39,112 bases of DNA from a virus, in the IMG/VR virus record IMGVR_UViG_3300032006_000029, positions 1 through 39,112 of that record. The stretch is one strand, 5' to 3'. Of the stretch, positions 1 to 8,444 are shown one piece after another (positions within the stretch are counted from its first letter, which is position 1; every line of letters begins with the position of its first letter). Both the position numbers and the translations under genes were made by a program. Under the pieces are notes generated by a model. It was not told where the DNA came from, made no database searches, and saw only the letters and a program-made list of their open reading frames with translations.

Positions 1-112
1 TCTTCGCTTTATAAGCTGCTAAAGCATCATTATCTGTAGTAACTATAGCCTGACTAAACGTATCTCTTATAAGTTTAGGATTATCAGTTATTTTTGCATA
101 CTGTTGTGTCAT
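1..112 (-). CDS. N-terminus of an unidentified virion protein (partial)
   Basis: The ATG lies at 112 and the reading frame runs off the left edge, giving 37 residues that begin MTQQYAKITDNPKLIRDTFS. It starts 2 bases after the stop of the giant DUF4815-type gene, so it is the next gene in the same minus-strand structural operon. The wording resembles the beginning of small virion proteins that follow this gene in marine T4-like phages, but 37 residues are too few for a function. The call of a real gene rests on the tight spacing and an open frame to the window edge. Confidence 0.6.
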   Translation of the reverse strand, partial: MTQQYAKITDNPKLIRDTFSQAIVTTDNDALAAYKAK

Positions 113-114
113 AA

Positions 115-3100
115 TTACATCTGAAGAGCAATTGCCCTAAAGTCCCGAACTCGTGGAACATTTGAAGAATCTGAAGTATTAAACACTATCTTGACTGCAA
201 AATGTTTATACCCAGTAAATGTTACACCTTCTGAATTAGTATATTGTACTTCTCCGCCACCACCAGTCATTTTAGCAGATGGAATCTTATACTTATACTC
301 GTTGAAATCACCAGTATCCAATCCATCTGATATTAAAGCACCAGAAGAAACATCTTCTTCCATAATCTGCCAACTAGCATCTACAATACCATCAGCATCT
401 TCGGCATTAACAATCTTATAATAAACATATATGTTTGCAGTGGCTGGTTTATATGCATTTAGATAAACTACCATGTCTTCTGCATCTTGACCATCGGCAA
501 GAGATACCGTTCTACTAATATATTTGGATAATGAATCTCCACCAGCAGTATTAGCTTCATTGGTATTTACATTATTGACCAGGTTTTTAACATTAGTAAC
601 AGCAACACGTTGCAAGTCAACAACTGGAGTTATTCGTTTATTTGCCTTACTTGAATTAAATAATTTGCTTAAAACTAATTTATAGTTAATAGATCTATTA
701 CTTGATAGATTTGCTATTTCATTAGACCTACTTAAGATAAATCTTGATGCATCTAATGAATTATTTTCATTAACTGTAGTATTTCTAAACGTACTATCTA
801 AAGTAGAAGAACTTGTAGCCATTTTAGCTGAAGCAACAACTGCTGTTCCAGGGGGCTCAATAGTACTAACCTGTAGCATATGCAGATCAGATCTTAGATT
901 ATCAATACTAACAATCCGCGCGCGTGCGTTCGCACTAGAACCACCTTGTAATGTTAATGTTTGTTCAGCATAAAATTGCCCACTAGTATTTGCCAAATAC
1001 ATGTATGTATTAGAAGCATTTACATTATCATAATGATATATTTTACCTTTTGGTTGAACTATGCTAGCAATCGTAGTAAAGTTACCGGTATAAGTATTAT
1101 TTGCAGTATAATAGAAACGAATTGTTTCTGAAGACTGGAACACATTAGCATTTGGACCTTGATGCTTAACTCGAATCGTAGATCCACTTGCATATTCTAG
1201 AACACCTTTAGCAGCACTAGTTACACCATTTGCATATTCTGTTGCAGTATTAACAGTTGGTGAACTTCCCAAGTTTAATGTTGTTGAACCATAAACCATC
1301 TCACCGATAGAATTGAATGTTCCACCAGATTGGTTGGCAATAGTTAAGAATTCTTTATTTGCATTAGTAAGAACAAGATCACCAGTACTTCGTTCTATAC
1401 TAGTATTTGCTGCATATAGTTTAAATTTATAATCTTCTTCTTGAATATCAGTATATTTTCTATCAGCAGCTGAGGCAAATAGAGTTCCAGCAAAAGCATT
1501 TTTAATAATTGGTTTATCAGTTAATGTATCTTTCTCACCAATTCTAGCAACCCAAATCCTAAGATCTGGATTGAAACCATGAGGAGTTACAACAATACAA
1601 TATTCTTTTGTATTTTTCAAATATACAGGTGAAGGCCAAACAATTGGAGTTGCAACTGATGCATCATCCGAAATATAAATTTCATCTTTAGTAAGATTAA
1701 CATGTCCAAATGGAAGAACAATATTTGTTGGGTTTGTTCCATCCTCATTCATTTCTCTTATTTCAATAAGAGCACCAAGATCTGCATTTTTATTTTGGAA
1801 ATATAAATCAACTTTAGTACAGAAAATACCATCAACTCTCTTCAGACCTTCTGAAGCCATTTGATCTAATATAAATGACTGAGCAACTGGATCTCGGTTA
1901 TGTGCCAAGAAACCATTTGCATGATAAGTATTATTTCCATCTAGAATAAAGTTATAAACTTGTTGGTCTTCCTCACCTTCATAAAGCTCCATGCTTTCAA
2001 TCATTATCCAGTTACCATCAACATCAAGAATCTTATCTCCTGCTGCCAGGTTACCTTCCATGATTTCATGAAGATGTGGATATGCTTTTAAAGTATCATC
2101 TACATTATAGGCTTTCCATCCATCCTTAGTCATAAGAGGATGTTCCGGAGTCATAAGAGGTCCACTACCATTAATACCAACAAGATCACGCCCATCTAAC
2201 ATTGGGTGATCAAATTCTAATACTTTATTTTCTGCACCATCCATACCAATAAGAACATCACCAATTTCTACTTCTTCAATTTTCTTATCAGATCCATCTG
2301 CCAATCGTACAAGTGTACCTTTTACAAAACAACTACTATCCCCATCACCATCATCGCCACCAACATCATTACTAGTAGGACCTGGATCCGGTACGGGTAC
2401 CCATCCAATAATTGTTGAACCAGTAGGTGTAACACTACTTTGCCTAGATACCATAGTTCTAGTTTCTGAAACTGTACTTGAATTAAATGCTGGATATCTT
2501 GTAGAAAGAACAGTTTCTTCTTGAACTTGATGAAGGCCAGAAGCAGAATAATTAGCTTCTGCAGAAGTAACTTGTTTTCCTTGTAGTCTTGAATTAATTT
2601 CACTATCAGTTAAACGGAATTTCTTATTACCAGTACTAAATTTGAGAGTATCATTATTTGGAATAGTAAAGTGGCCGTAAACAGTACCAGTACTATCTGT
2701 AACAACATTTGAGCCTTGAACTCCAGTATTACCAAATGCAGCATTTGATGGAGTAATATATGCACTAACATCTTCTCCATCAAAGAATGAAAATAATCTA
2801 GTATTTGGTTTAAGTCCAAATCCAGCAAATTGTACAACTCTAGAACGCATAAATGGAATAATACTCATATCAACAGTACGAGCTCCCATACGATCAACAC
2901 GTTGTTCTGGTGTTACAGTAGTCCTAACACCTTGACGAGTTTGACGTGTAGAAGTTTCCATAGTAGTTTCACGGCCAAACTGTTGAATAATAGCAGAACC
3001 AGGACCACCAGATGAAGTACCCATTGAAACTGTTCTAGAACCAACTTCAGATACACCAACACCAGTTGTTTGCCAATCATTCCACTCAGTTTCCCAAGAG

Positions 3101-6100
3101 TTTGCCATGGCAACCCAGTTATCAGTATTTAAATCAAAGTTAATATTAACATCAGGACGAGTTGTAGTATCAGTCCAATAATCATTATCTGGATTTAGTT
3201 GAATATCACCAGCCCATGACCACATAAGACCAGCACAAGATCGAGAAGAACTTGCAAGTGGTTGATCAATAATTATATCATGGTTATATGGCAACATAAC
3301 TAAGTCGCCATCTTTTGGAGTTACAACTGAATCAATAACTCTAGATGTTCCAGAAGAAGCTCCAGCAATAGTAGCTGAAGCTAAGAAAGTACCTGAAACT
3401 TGTTCAATAAATAATTTATTGCCTATTTGATATCGAAGCTTACCACTTGCAGCACCAGCTGAAATTGATTCACCATTAGAATATGTTCCAGCTGTTGTTA
3501 ATGTAACGGTAGCATCTTTTGCAGCTCTAACAACTCCAGTAGAAGATGAATCATATTCAAGTTCTACACTATCAAGCCTAAATTTAGGCCGAGCTTCTTT
3601 TTCTGTTTTATCAATAGCAACTGAATAATCTGGGTTATATACGTTACCAATTCCATGACCATTAAATGGATCCACCAACATACCATTTTTAAATCGATCG
3701 TTGCCAGATCCATCTTGAATATTTAAATCTTTAGTTGCTTTTTCAAGAAGATTAAGAGATGAATAATATTCAAGGTTATCAACCCGATCTCTAATAGCGC
3801 CAATATCTTGCATGGTAAAGCGCTTATTTTTTTCGTTCTTAACACCAGAAGCCATTTCCGGCCTATTATACTTATTAGCTCCACCAGGTGTAAGGGATGG
3901 GTAAGGCCCAATATTAAGAATGGCCAAGGTCATTGAGTTTGCTGGTTCTTCTGGCCTAACTGGATGTAGTGCAGGGGTTCCGTCAACTCTAGCTAATACC
4001 CCATCAGTTTGCATAACAATCCGATCAATACGTTTTAGATAATATTGCAAATCAACTACAAAGTCTTCATTTGGCGGAGGAAAGTGTACACCACCAGATG
4101 GCTCAACAATAGTTGTACTTGTTGCTGGATTTGTTGTACCACTACTTACTGTTGTAGTATCTGTTGAAGTATCTGTAATTCTAGGTCTAAAATCAAGAGA
4201 ATCTCTAAGCTTATAGATTTTATTATCTATAGGTGAAGTATAAAATGGAATTTCTTGTGTTGTGATAGCATTTGTATTTGCTGAAGATCCATTAACATCA
4301 TCAATAGGATAACTATCAACTGAGAAATAACCAACACCTTGAGAAGTATCATGAGTGAAATAATCTAAGTCAATAAGCAAATAATCACTAGCCCCAAGAC
4401 TTAATGATGAACTTCTTTTCTTTTTAAGCTTTGCATGTTTATATAATGAATCAGTTTGGCCAGAATCAAGTTCAAAATGATCGGTAACATCAGTACCTTG
4501 AGTTGCCGTTGTAAATGTTGAACTATCAGTACGTACGCTGTTAATTTTCCAGACATCTGAGAAACCTAAATCCCAAGGACCATTTGTTGTATTCGTATGG
4601 GTAGCCAAATTAACTCGTACATATCTACCAGCTTTACGAACCTTAGCCATTTCTTGGCCGTCAACTTTATTAAGTTCAGTTAACAAGCTTGCAGAAACGG
4701 TTCCAGTAAATGTTTCCTGAGTATCAATTGTTGCTGATGTGGTAGTATTAATTGTTACTGATCGATTAGCAGCTTGACCACCAACCCCAGCAAGATCAAT
4801 TACTTGACCATTCTTAAATACTTTATTGAATGCAACCCCTGAAACTGTACCACCGCCAACAGTAAGAATACCTAAGTTTGTATTATCAGTTATGGAACTA
4901 ACAATACGCTCTCCAGCAGCTCCAAGATCAATAATATCACCAACATTAAGTTCAGTTGTAAATGCTGTACCAGATCCAGTAACTGTATTTGCCGCAGCAC
5001 AAGAAACGGTTCCTGTAAGAGCTGCGCCAGTTGCATCAGCATTTAAGCAAAGATAGAATGCACCTTGAACTTGACTATCGCTAAGTGCACCGGTTGAAAA
5101 TGGAAATACTTCTGACGCGTCAGAAGTTGTAACTGTAGTAGTACCATTTGTAGCAATAGTAACTGCAAATTTCTGATGAAACTTAAATAAAGTATCATAT
5201 TGGTTACTACCATCTCTAAGTGTTTTAATATTAGAAGCTGGAATATTATAAACTGCTTTGTTAAAATCAGTTTCATATAATTTTGCAGAACCACTAACAA
5301 GAATTGGATCTGCTTTTGCATCGGCAGTAGAAGTATTATTAATATAAAGAGATCTAACATCTCCAAATGGTGCGCCACTCATAGTTATATCATAAAGATA
5401 TATTTTATATTGGCCTGATGCAGCTCCCATAGTTCCAGTATAATGCTGTACACTACGTACGCGTGCGGTACCAATTTCTGCACCTACAGCAGAAGTAGTT
5501 GAATATTCAGAATTAGAAACAGCGTCTGCTGAAGCATTTCTAAGTGAAACTACTGGATGAGTATTAAAATCCCATTCTCCGACAACGTTATCAGCTATAA
5601 TATAATTACCATATTGTGCTGGAACTGTAAGACCTTCAACTTGTTCAACATCAATACCTTTTTTAACGTTTATTTTTTGTTGAGCTACTATGTCAATATC
5701 ATATCCACCAACATAAGCTTTACCAGCATCAACAGTAGCTATTAATAGTTCATTATTTCCTGATGGCTGATCATAAGTATTAGGATTACTGGTCGGGTAA
5801 AATCCGTTATTATCTCCGTTATCTAAATGCTCTCTTAACCTAACCATTAAACCTCTAACAGTATAATGACCAGATTCGTCGAACGTTCGTGTAGCCATAT
5901 AGTCACGAATAGCATTGTATGCTGTTCTTGGAGGTGCAGTTTGTAATACACCATCTTTAACCCGAGCTATTTCAATAAAGTCCGGATCATTATTAGCATA
6001 ACTAACTGATAATAAGTCTGCAGTAATTTTAAGACGATCGGCGCCAGGAGCAGTATAGTTATATGCACCTTGTGCTGGATCTAATAGAGTTGAATCAGCA

Positions 6101-6780
6101 CTAGATGTTACGATAGACTCATTAATCTGAAATCCAATTCTAGCAGAAGCCGTGTTTGCAGCATATTTTGATACGATGACAGCTTGTGTAGGTACACGTA
6201 CAAAGTGATCCCTAACATAAATTACACCTTCATTAACAGTATAATATCCAGCAAAGCCAGTTGGAGTTTCTGAAAGTTCAGCTACACATCCATTAGATGT
6301 TGCTGTTCCTACAATCTGTATTTTTTCGTTAGGTTCAAATGTTTGTGCGGCTGTATTTGTAGTAGAACCTTTAGTATATTTTATATAAAGTGTAGCAAGA
6401 TTCGGTGTTTGGGCTTCTGAACCAGTATTTGCAGCTATAACTTTAGCTTCAATCCCGTTAGTTAAACCTACAATCGTTTGATCAACATAACTACTTACAC
6501 CACCAATAGCACCATACCCATCTTTAAGTTTAATGTATCTCATATAAATGTCATATCGACCTTCAATTCCACGAACAACACTACCTTCTTTAAATAAATG
6601 TTCTCCTACCCGATCAATTTGATTTTGCAGAATTGTCTGCATTTGGGTAAGTTCTCGAGCCTGAACAGCCAGTCCAGGTCGATATAGAAACCTGTGAAAG
6701 TTTTTTGTTTCGTCAAAATCGTCGTAATACGGATCAACGTTTAGATTTGTTCTTAAAGATACATTATTAGCAATTGCCAT
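115..6780 (-). CDS. Giant DUF4815-type baseplate/tail-fibre protein with embedded Hint domain
   Basis: This 2221-residue protein begins with the DUF4815-like block (residues about 1-70, including PGLAVQARELTQMQ) typical of large baseplate or tail-fibre proteins of marine T4-like phages. Position after gp8 corresponds to the gp9/gp10 region of T4. The middle is rich in Thr, Ser, Ala and Gly with beta-type repeats, as in fibres. Residues 1484-1628 form a complete Hint domain, preceded by a Gly/Asp-rich linker (about 1465-1483) and followed by the conserved virion segment DPVAQSFILDQ. A Shine-Dalgarno AGAGGAAT precedes the ATG, and a late-promoter variant lies at 6820-6827. The exact T4 equivalent is uncertain; the structural role is well supported by context. 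Confidence 0.8.
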   Translation of the reverse strand: MAIANNVSLRTNLNVDPYYDDFDETKNFHRFLYRPGLAVQARELTQMQTILQNQIDRVGEHLFKEGSVVRGIEGRYDIYMRYIKLKDGYGAIGGVSSYVDQTIVGLTNGIEAKVIAANTGSEAQTPNLATLYIKYTKGSTTNTAAQTFEPNEKIQIVGTATSNGCVAELSETPTGFAGYYTVNEGVIYVRDHFVRVPTQAVIVSKYAANTASARIGFQINESIVTSSADSTLLDPAQGAYNYTAPGADRLKITADLLSVSYANNDPDFIEIARVKDGVLQTAPPRTAYNAIRDYMATRTFDESGHYTVRGLMVRLREHLDNGDNNGFYPTSNPNTYDQPSGNNELLIATVDAGKAYVGGYDIDIVAQQKINVKKGIDVEQVEGLTVPAQYGNYIIADNVVGEWDFNTHPVVSLRNASADAVSNSEYSTTSAVGAEIGTARVRSVQHYTGTMGAASGQYKIYLYDITMSGAPFGDVRSLYINNTSTADAKADPILVSGSAKLYETDFNKAVYNIPASNIKTLRDGSNQYDTLFKFHQKFAVTIATNGTTTVTTSDASEVFPFSTGALSDSQVQGAFYLCLNADATGAALTGTVSCAAANTVTGSGTAFTTELNVGDIIDLGAAGERIVSSITDNTNLGILTVGGGTVSGVAFNKVFKNGQVIDLAGVGGQAANRSVTINTTTSATIDTQETFTGTVSASLLTELNKVDGQEMAKVRKAGRYVRVNLATHTNTTNGPWDLGFSDVWKINSVRTDSSTFTTATQGTDVTDHFELDSGQTDSLYKHAKLKKKRSSSLSLGASDYLLIDLDYFTHDTSQGVGYFSVDSYPIDDVNGSSANTNAITTQEIPFYTSPIDNKIYKLRDSLDFRPRITDTSTDTTTVSSGTTNPATSTTIVEPSGGVHFPPPNEDFVVDLQYYLKRIDRIVMQTDGVLARVDGTPALHPVRPEEPANSMTLAILNIGPYPSLTPGGANKYNRPEMASGVKNEKNKRFTMQDIGAIRDRVDNLEYYSSLNLLEKATKDLNIQDGSGNDRFKNGMLVDPFNGHGIGNVYNPDYSVAIDKTEKEARPKFRLDSVELEYDSSSTGVVRAAKDATVTLTTAGTYSNGESISAGAASGKLRYQIGNKLFIEQVSGTFLASATIAGASSGTSRVIDSVVTPKDGDLVMLPYNHDIIIDQPLASSSRSCAGLMWSWAGDIQLNPDNDYWTDTTTRPDVNINFDLNTDNWVAMANSWETEWNDWQTTGVGVSEVGSRTVSMGTSSGGPGSAIIQQFGRETTMETSTRQTRQGVRTTVTPEQRVDRMGARTVDMSIIPFMRSRVVQFAGFGLKPNTRLFSFFDGEDVSAYITPSNAAFGNTGVQGSNVVTDSTGTVYGHFTIPNNDTLKFSTGNKKFRLTDSEINSRLQGKQVTSAEANYSASGLHQVQEETVLSTRYPAFNSSTVSETRTMVSRQSSVTPTGSTIIGWVPVPDPGPTSNDVGGDDGDGDSSCFVKGTLVRLADGSDKKIEEVEIGDVLIGMDGAENKVLEFDHPMLDGRDLVGINGSGPLMTPEHPLMTKDGWKAYNVDDTLKAYPHLHEIMEGNLAAGDKILDVDGNWIMIESMELYEGEEDQQVYNFILDGNNTYHANGFLAHNRDPVAQSFILDQMASEGLKRVDGIFCTKVDLYFQNKNADLGALIEIREMNEDGTNPTNIVLPFGHVNLTKDEIYISDDASVATPIVWPSPVYLKNTKEYCIVVTPHGFNPDLRIWVARIGEKDTLTDKPIIKNAFAGTLFASAADRKYTDIQEEDYKFKLYAANTSIERSTGDLVLTNANKEFLTIANQSGGTFNSIGEMVYGSTTLNLGSSPTVNTATEYANGVTSAAKGVLEYASGSTIRVKHQGPNANVFQSSETIRFYYTANNTYTGNFTTIASIVQPKGKIYHYDNVNASNTYMYLANTSGQFYAEQTLTLQGGSSANARARIVSIDNLRSDLHMLQVSTIEPPGTAVVASAKMATSSSTLDSTFRNTTVNENNSLDASRFILSRSNEIANLSSNRSINYKLVLSKLFNSSKANKRITPVVDLQRVAVTNVKNLVNNVNTNEANTAGGDSLSKYISRTVSLADGQDAEDMVVYLNAYKPATANIYVYYKIVNAEDADGIVDASWQIMEEDVSSGALISDGLDTGDFNEYKYKIPSAKMTGGGGEVQYTNSEGVTFTGYKHFAVKIVFNTSDSSNVPRVRDFRAIALQM
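1897..2331 (-). other. Hint (intein-like / BIL) domain within the structural gene
   Basis: The 145 codons start with Cys1484 (CFVKGTLVRLADG, splicing block A), contain the block B signature TPEHPLMT with the TxxH pattern, then block F (VYNFILDGNNTYHANG) and end with block G FLAHN at Asn1628. All residues needed for the N-S acyl shift (Cys1, Thr and His of block B) and for Asn cyclisation (penultimate His, terminal Asn) are visible. The length leaves no room for a homing endonuclease. The +1 residue is Arg, not Cys, Ser or Thr, so classic splicing is not expected; autocleavage or BIL-type chemistry is more likely. That outcome is inference from family knowledge. Confidence 0.85.
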
Positions 6781-6819
6781 TGAACACTATTCCTCTTAGC
6801 GGACGACATCATATAACAT

Positions 6820-6827
6820 TATTTATT
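6820..6827 (-). promoter_or_regulatory. Late promoter variant AATAAATA
   Basis: On the minus strand this reads AATAAATA, one base off the T4 late octamer TATAAATA. It lies 40 bases upstream of the ATG of the 2221-residue gene, in the short gap after gp8's neighbour start, the same distance seen for exact octamers at other operon heads in this window. The single mismatch makes it less certain than those. Confidence 0.5.
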
Positions 6828-6834
6828 TAAGATA

Positions 6835-8379
6835 TTAGAACTTAACTACGAGTTTAATATCTTCGATTTGATCAGAAGACCTTGCAATTGCAGGCCTATT
6901 TTCTACATAGATTACATCACCCGAATACTTCTTCAAATCGCCATATGTAATTGAAGACACAGTAGCCGTCGTAGTACTCGCATTACCGGTAACCGTTTCA
7001 GCAGTTTCAAAGGTACCTTCAACATCAATAAGATGCATCATACCAGTTGTAGCACCAAAGCCACCTGCAACAGTATTAGAATATTTAACCATTCTGCCAT
7101 TAGCAAGTGAAGTACCACCCTTGATTAATTCATCTGATGTCCATGTTCCACTTACAGAGCTTAGTGTTAGACGCGTTGTAGTATCATAATTTGTGGAGTT
7201 AGCTTCCGTACCAGCAGCAATGAGAGGATCTTTAATCAATCCAATTGTACGGAAATCATTAGTTACTGGTAATGTGTTTGCCTCATCCCCAGTTAACTTC
7301 ACATTCATAATAACATTATGACCTGCTAATTCTCCAACAGGATCAGACCCGTGTCCATCAGGAGGCGGAATCCTGGGTGCAGCAACTGCACCAGCACCGT
7401 GAGAAGAGTTAGCAGAAATTGCAACGTTTGCTTCTGAATAGTTGGCACCAACATTAATCAATGAAATTTGATTAACTGCACCGGATTCAACGTTAGCATA
7501 AGCAGTAGCTGTACTAGTACCATCACCATTAATGGTAATTTTTGGTCCAACAACATATGTGGTAGTATTATCAGGTGCTGGTGAGAATGAACTATCTACA
7601 GTAGCAACTTTCGTAGTACCAGAATAATCAACAATGGTTCTTAGCTGGCCTGAACCAGTACCGCCAGTTGTATAAACTGCTGAATTTACGTAAATATCAT
7701 CAGTTGCGGAAGCACCACTTTGAAGAGTAATAGTACCGGAAGCTCCAGCTTGAGCTGTACCAATATCACCAACATAACCAGTTCCGTTAGTAGTAACATC
7801 AACAATGTCAATCGTTCCATTGGAGGCTGCCTGTTGTACCGTCCACTGAACCGAACCATCATTAGCTGTTAATGTTTTAACCGGAATAAAGTTAGTAGTG
7901 ATAAACTTAAGAGCATCAGCTGTTGATATATTGTACATAAATTTCCATTTATAACCATCTGAAGTGGTTGAAATGGTAGTTGCCGTACCTGTAGGTTTAA
8001 CTGTTGAAGTTCCCCCTTTAGCATTATACAAACACTTATAAACATTGTAATCTTCCGTCATTACAAAGAAGTTATTTGCATAAAGTGTAGTATCAGTGTC
8101 ATCATATTCAGCATACACTGTTCCAGTAGTCCAGTTATTTCTTTCGCAAGCAAAAGTAATATCACCAGAAGGAATCTTCTTAGTTCCTAACATGGACCTC
8201 CAAGATTCAAATCTTGTTTGAGTTACACTATCTGAGGGGGTGGGTGGATTCGCTTCGTCAGGCCAAGGCGTAATTCGTCCGATAAACATATACATGTTTG
8301 TGTCTACGGCTTCGGAAAACGCTTCATGAAACTGCTGAGCATTATGAACGCGAAAGCGTCGTGTTACTATTCCAGGCAT
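6835..8379 (-). CDS. 8: Baseplate wedge protein gp8 homologue
   Basis: The 514-residue protein has the gp8 N-terminal pattern: a short strand, then MYMFIGRITPWPDE followed by PPTPSDSV and a segment ending W-x-x-MLGTKKI, which matches T4 gp8 (FGRSEPW, PPYPTDSV, MMGTVKV). A later DGYKWKFMYNI corresponds to DGYVWEYLFEI of gp8. gp8 is a wedge component that contacts gp6, gp7 and gp10 in the T4 baseplate. This one is longer than T4 gp8 (334 residues) through an expanded Gly/Thr-rich C-terminal half. It has its own exact late promoter at 8419-8426 and an SD CGGAG, so it is transcribed separately from the gp25-gp6-gp7 group upstream. Confidence 0.85.
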   Translation of the reverse strand: MPGIVTRRFRVHNAQQFHEAFSEAVDTNMYMFIGRITPWPDEANPPTPSDSVTQTRFESWRSMLGTKKIPSGDITFACERNNWTTGTVYAEYDDTDTTLYANNFFVMTEDYNVYKCLYNAKGGTSTVKPTGTATTISTTSDGYKWKFMYNISTADALKFITTNFIPVKTLTANDGSVQWTVQQAASNGTIDIVDVTTNGTGYVGDIGTAQAGASGTITLQSGASATDDIYVNSAVYTTGGTGSGQLRTIVDYSGTTKVATVDSSFSPAPDNTTTYVVGPKITINGDGTSTATAYANVESGAVNQISLINVGANYSEANVAISANSSHGAGAVAAPRIPPPDGHGSDPVGELAGHNVIMNVKLTGDEANTLPVTNDFRTIGLIKDPLIAAGTEANSTNYDTTTRLTLSSVSGTWTSDELIKGGTSLANGRMVKYSNTVAGGFGATTGMMHLIDVEGTFETAETVTGNASTTTATVSSITYGDLKKYSGDVIYVENRPAIARSSDQIEDIKLVVKF

Positions 8380-8418
8380 TTATTATCTCCGTTGACTATT
8401 ATAAAGTCTTCCTTTGTT

Positions 8419-8426
8419 TATTTATA
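8419..8426 (-). promoter_or_regulatory. T4-type late promoter TATAAATA (for gp8)
   Basis: An exact minus-strand TATAAATA lies in the 65-base gap between the stop of the gp7-like gene and the ATG of gp8. With the usual T4 geometry, transcription would start about 6 bases downstream, giving a leader of roughly 35 bases that contains the gp8 Shine-Dalgarno. Confidence 0.8.
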
Positions 8427-8444
8427 ATCACGATGACGACCAAT

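Noticed and set aside
1484-6780. Homing endonuclease within the Hint insertion
   Set aside because: The Hint segment is only 145 residues, with no LAGLIDADG or HNH pattern.
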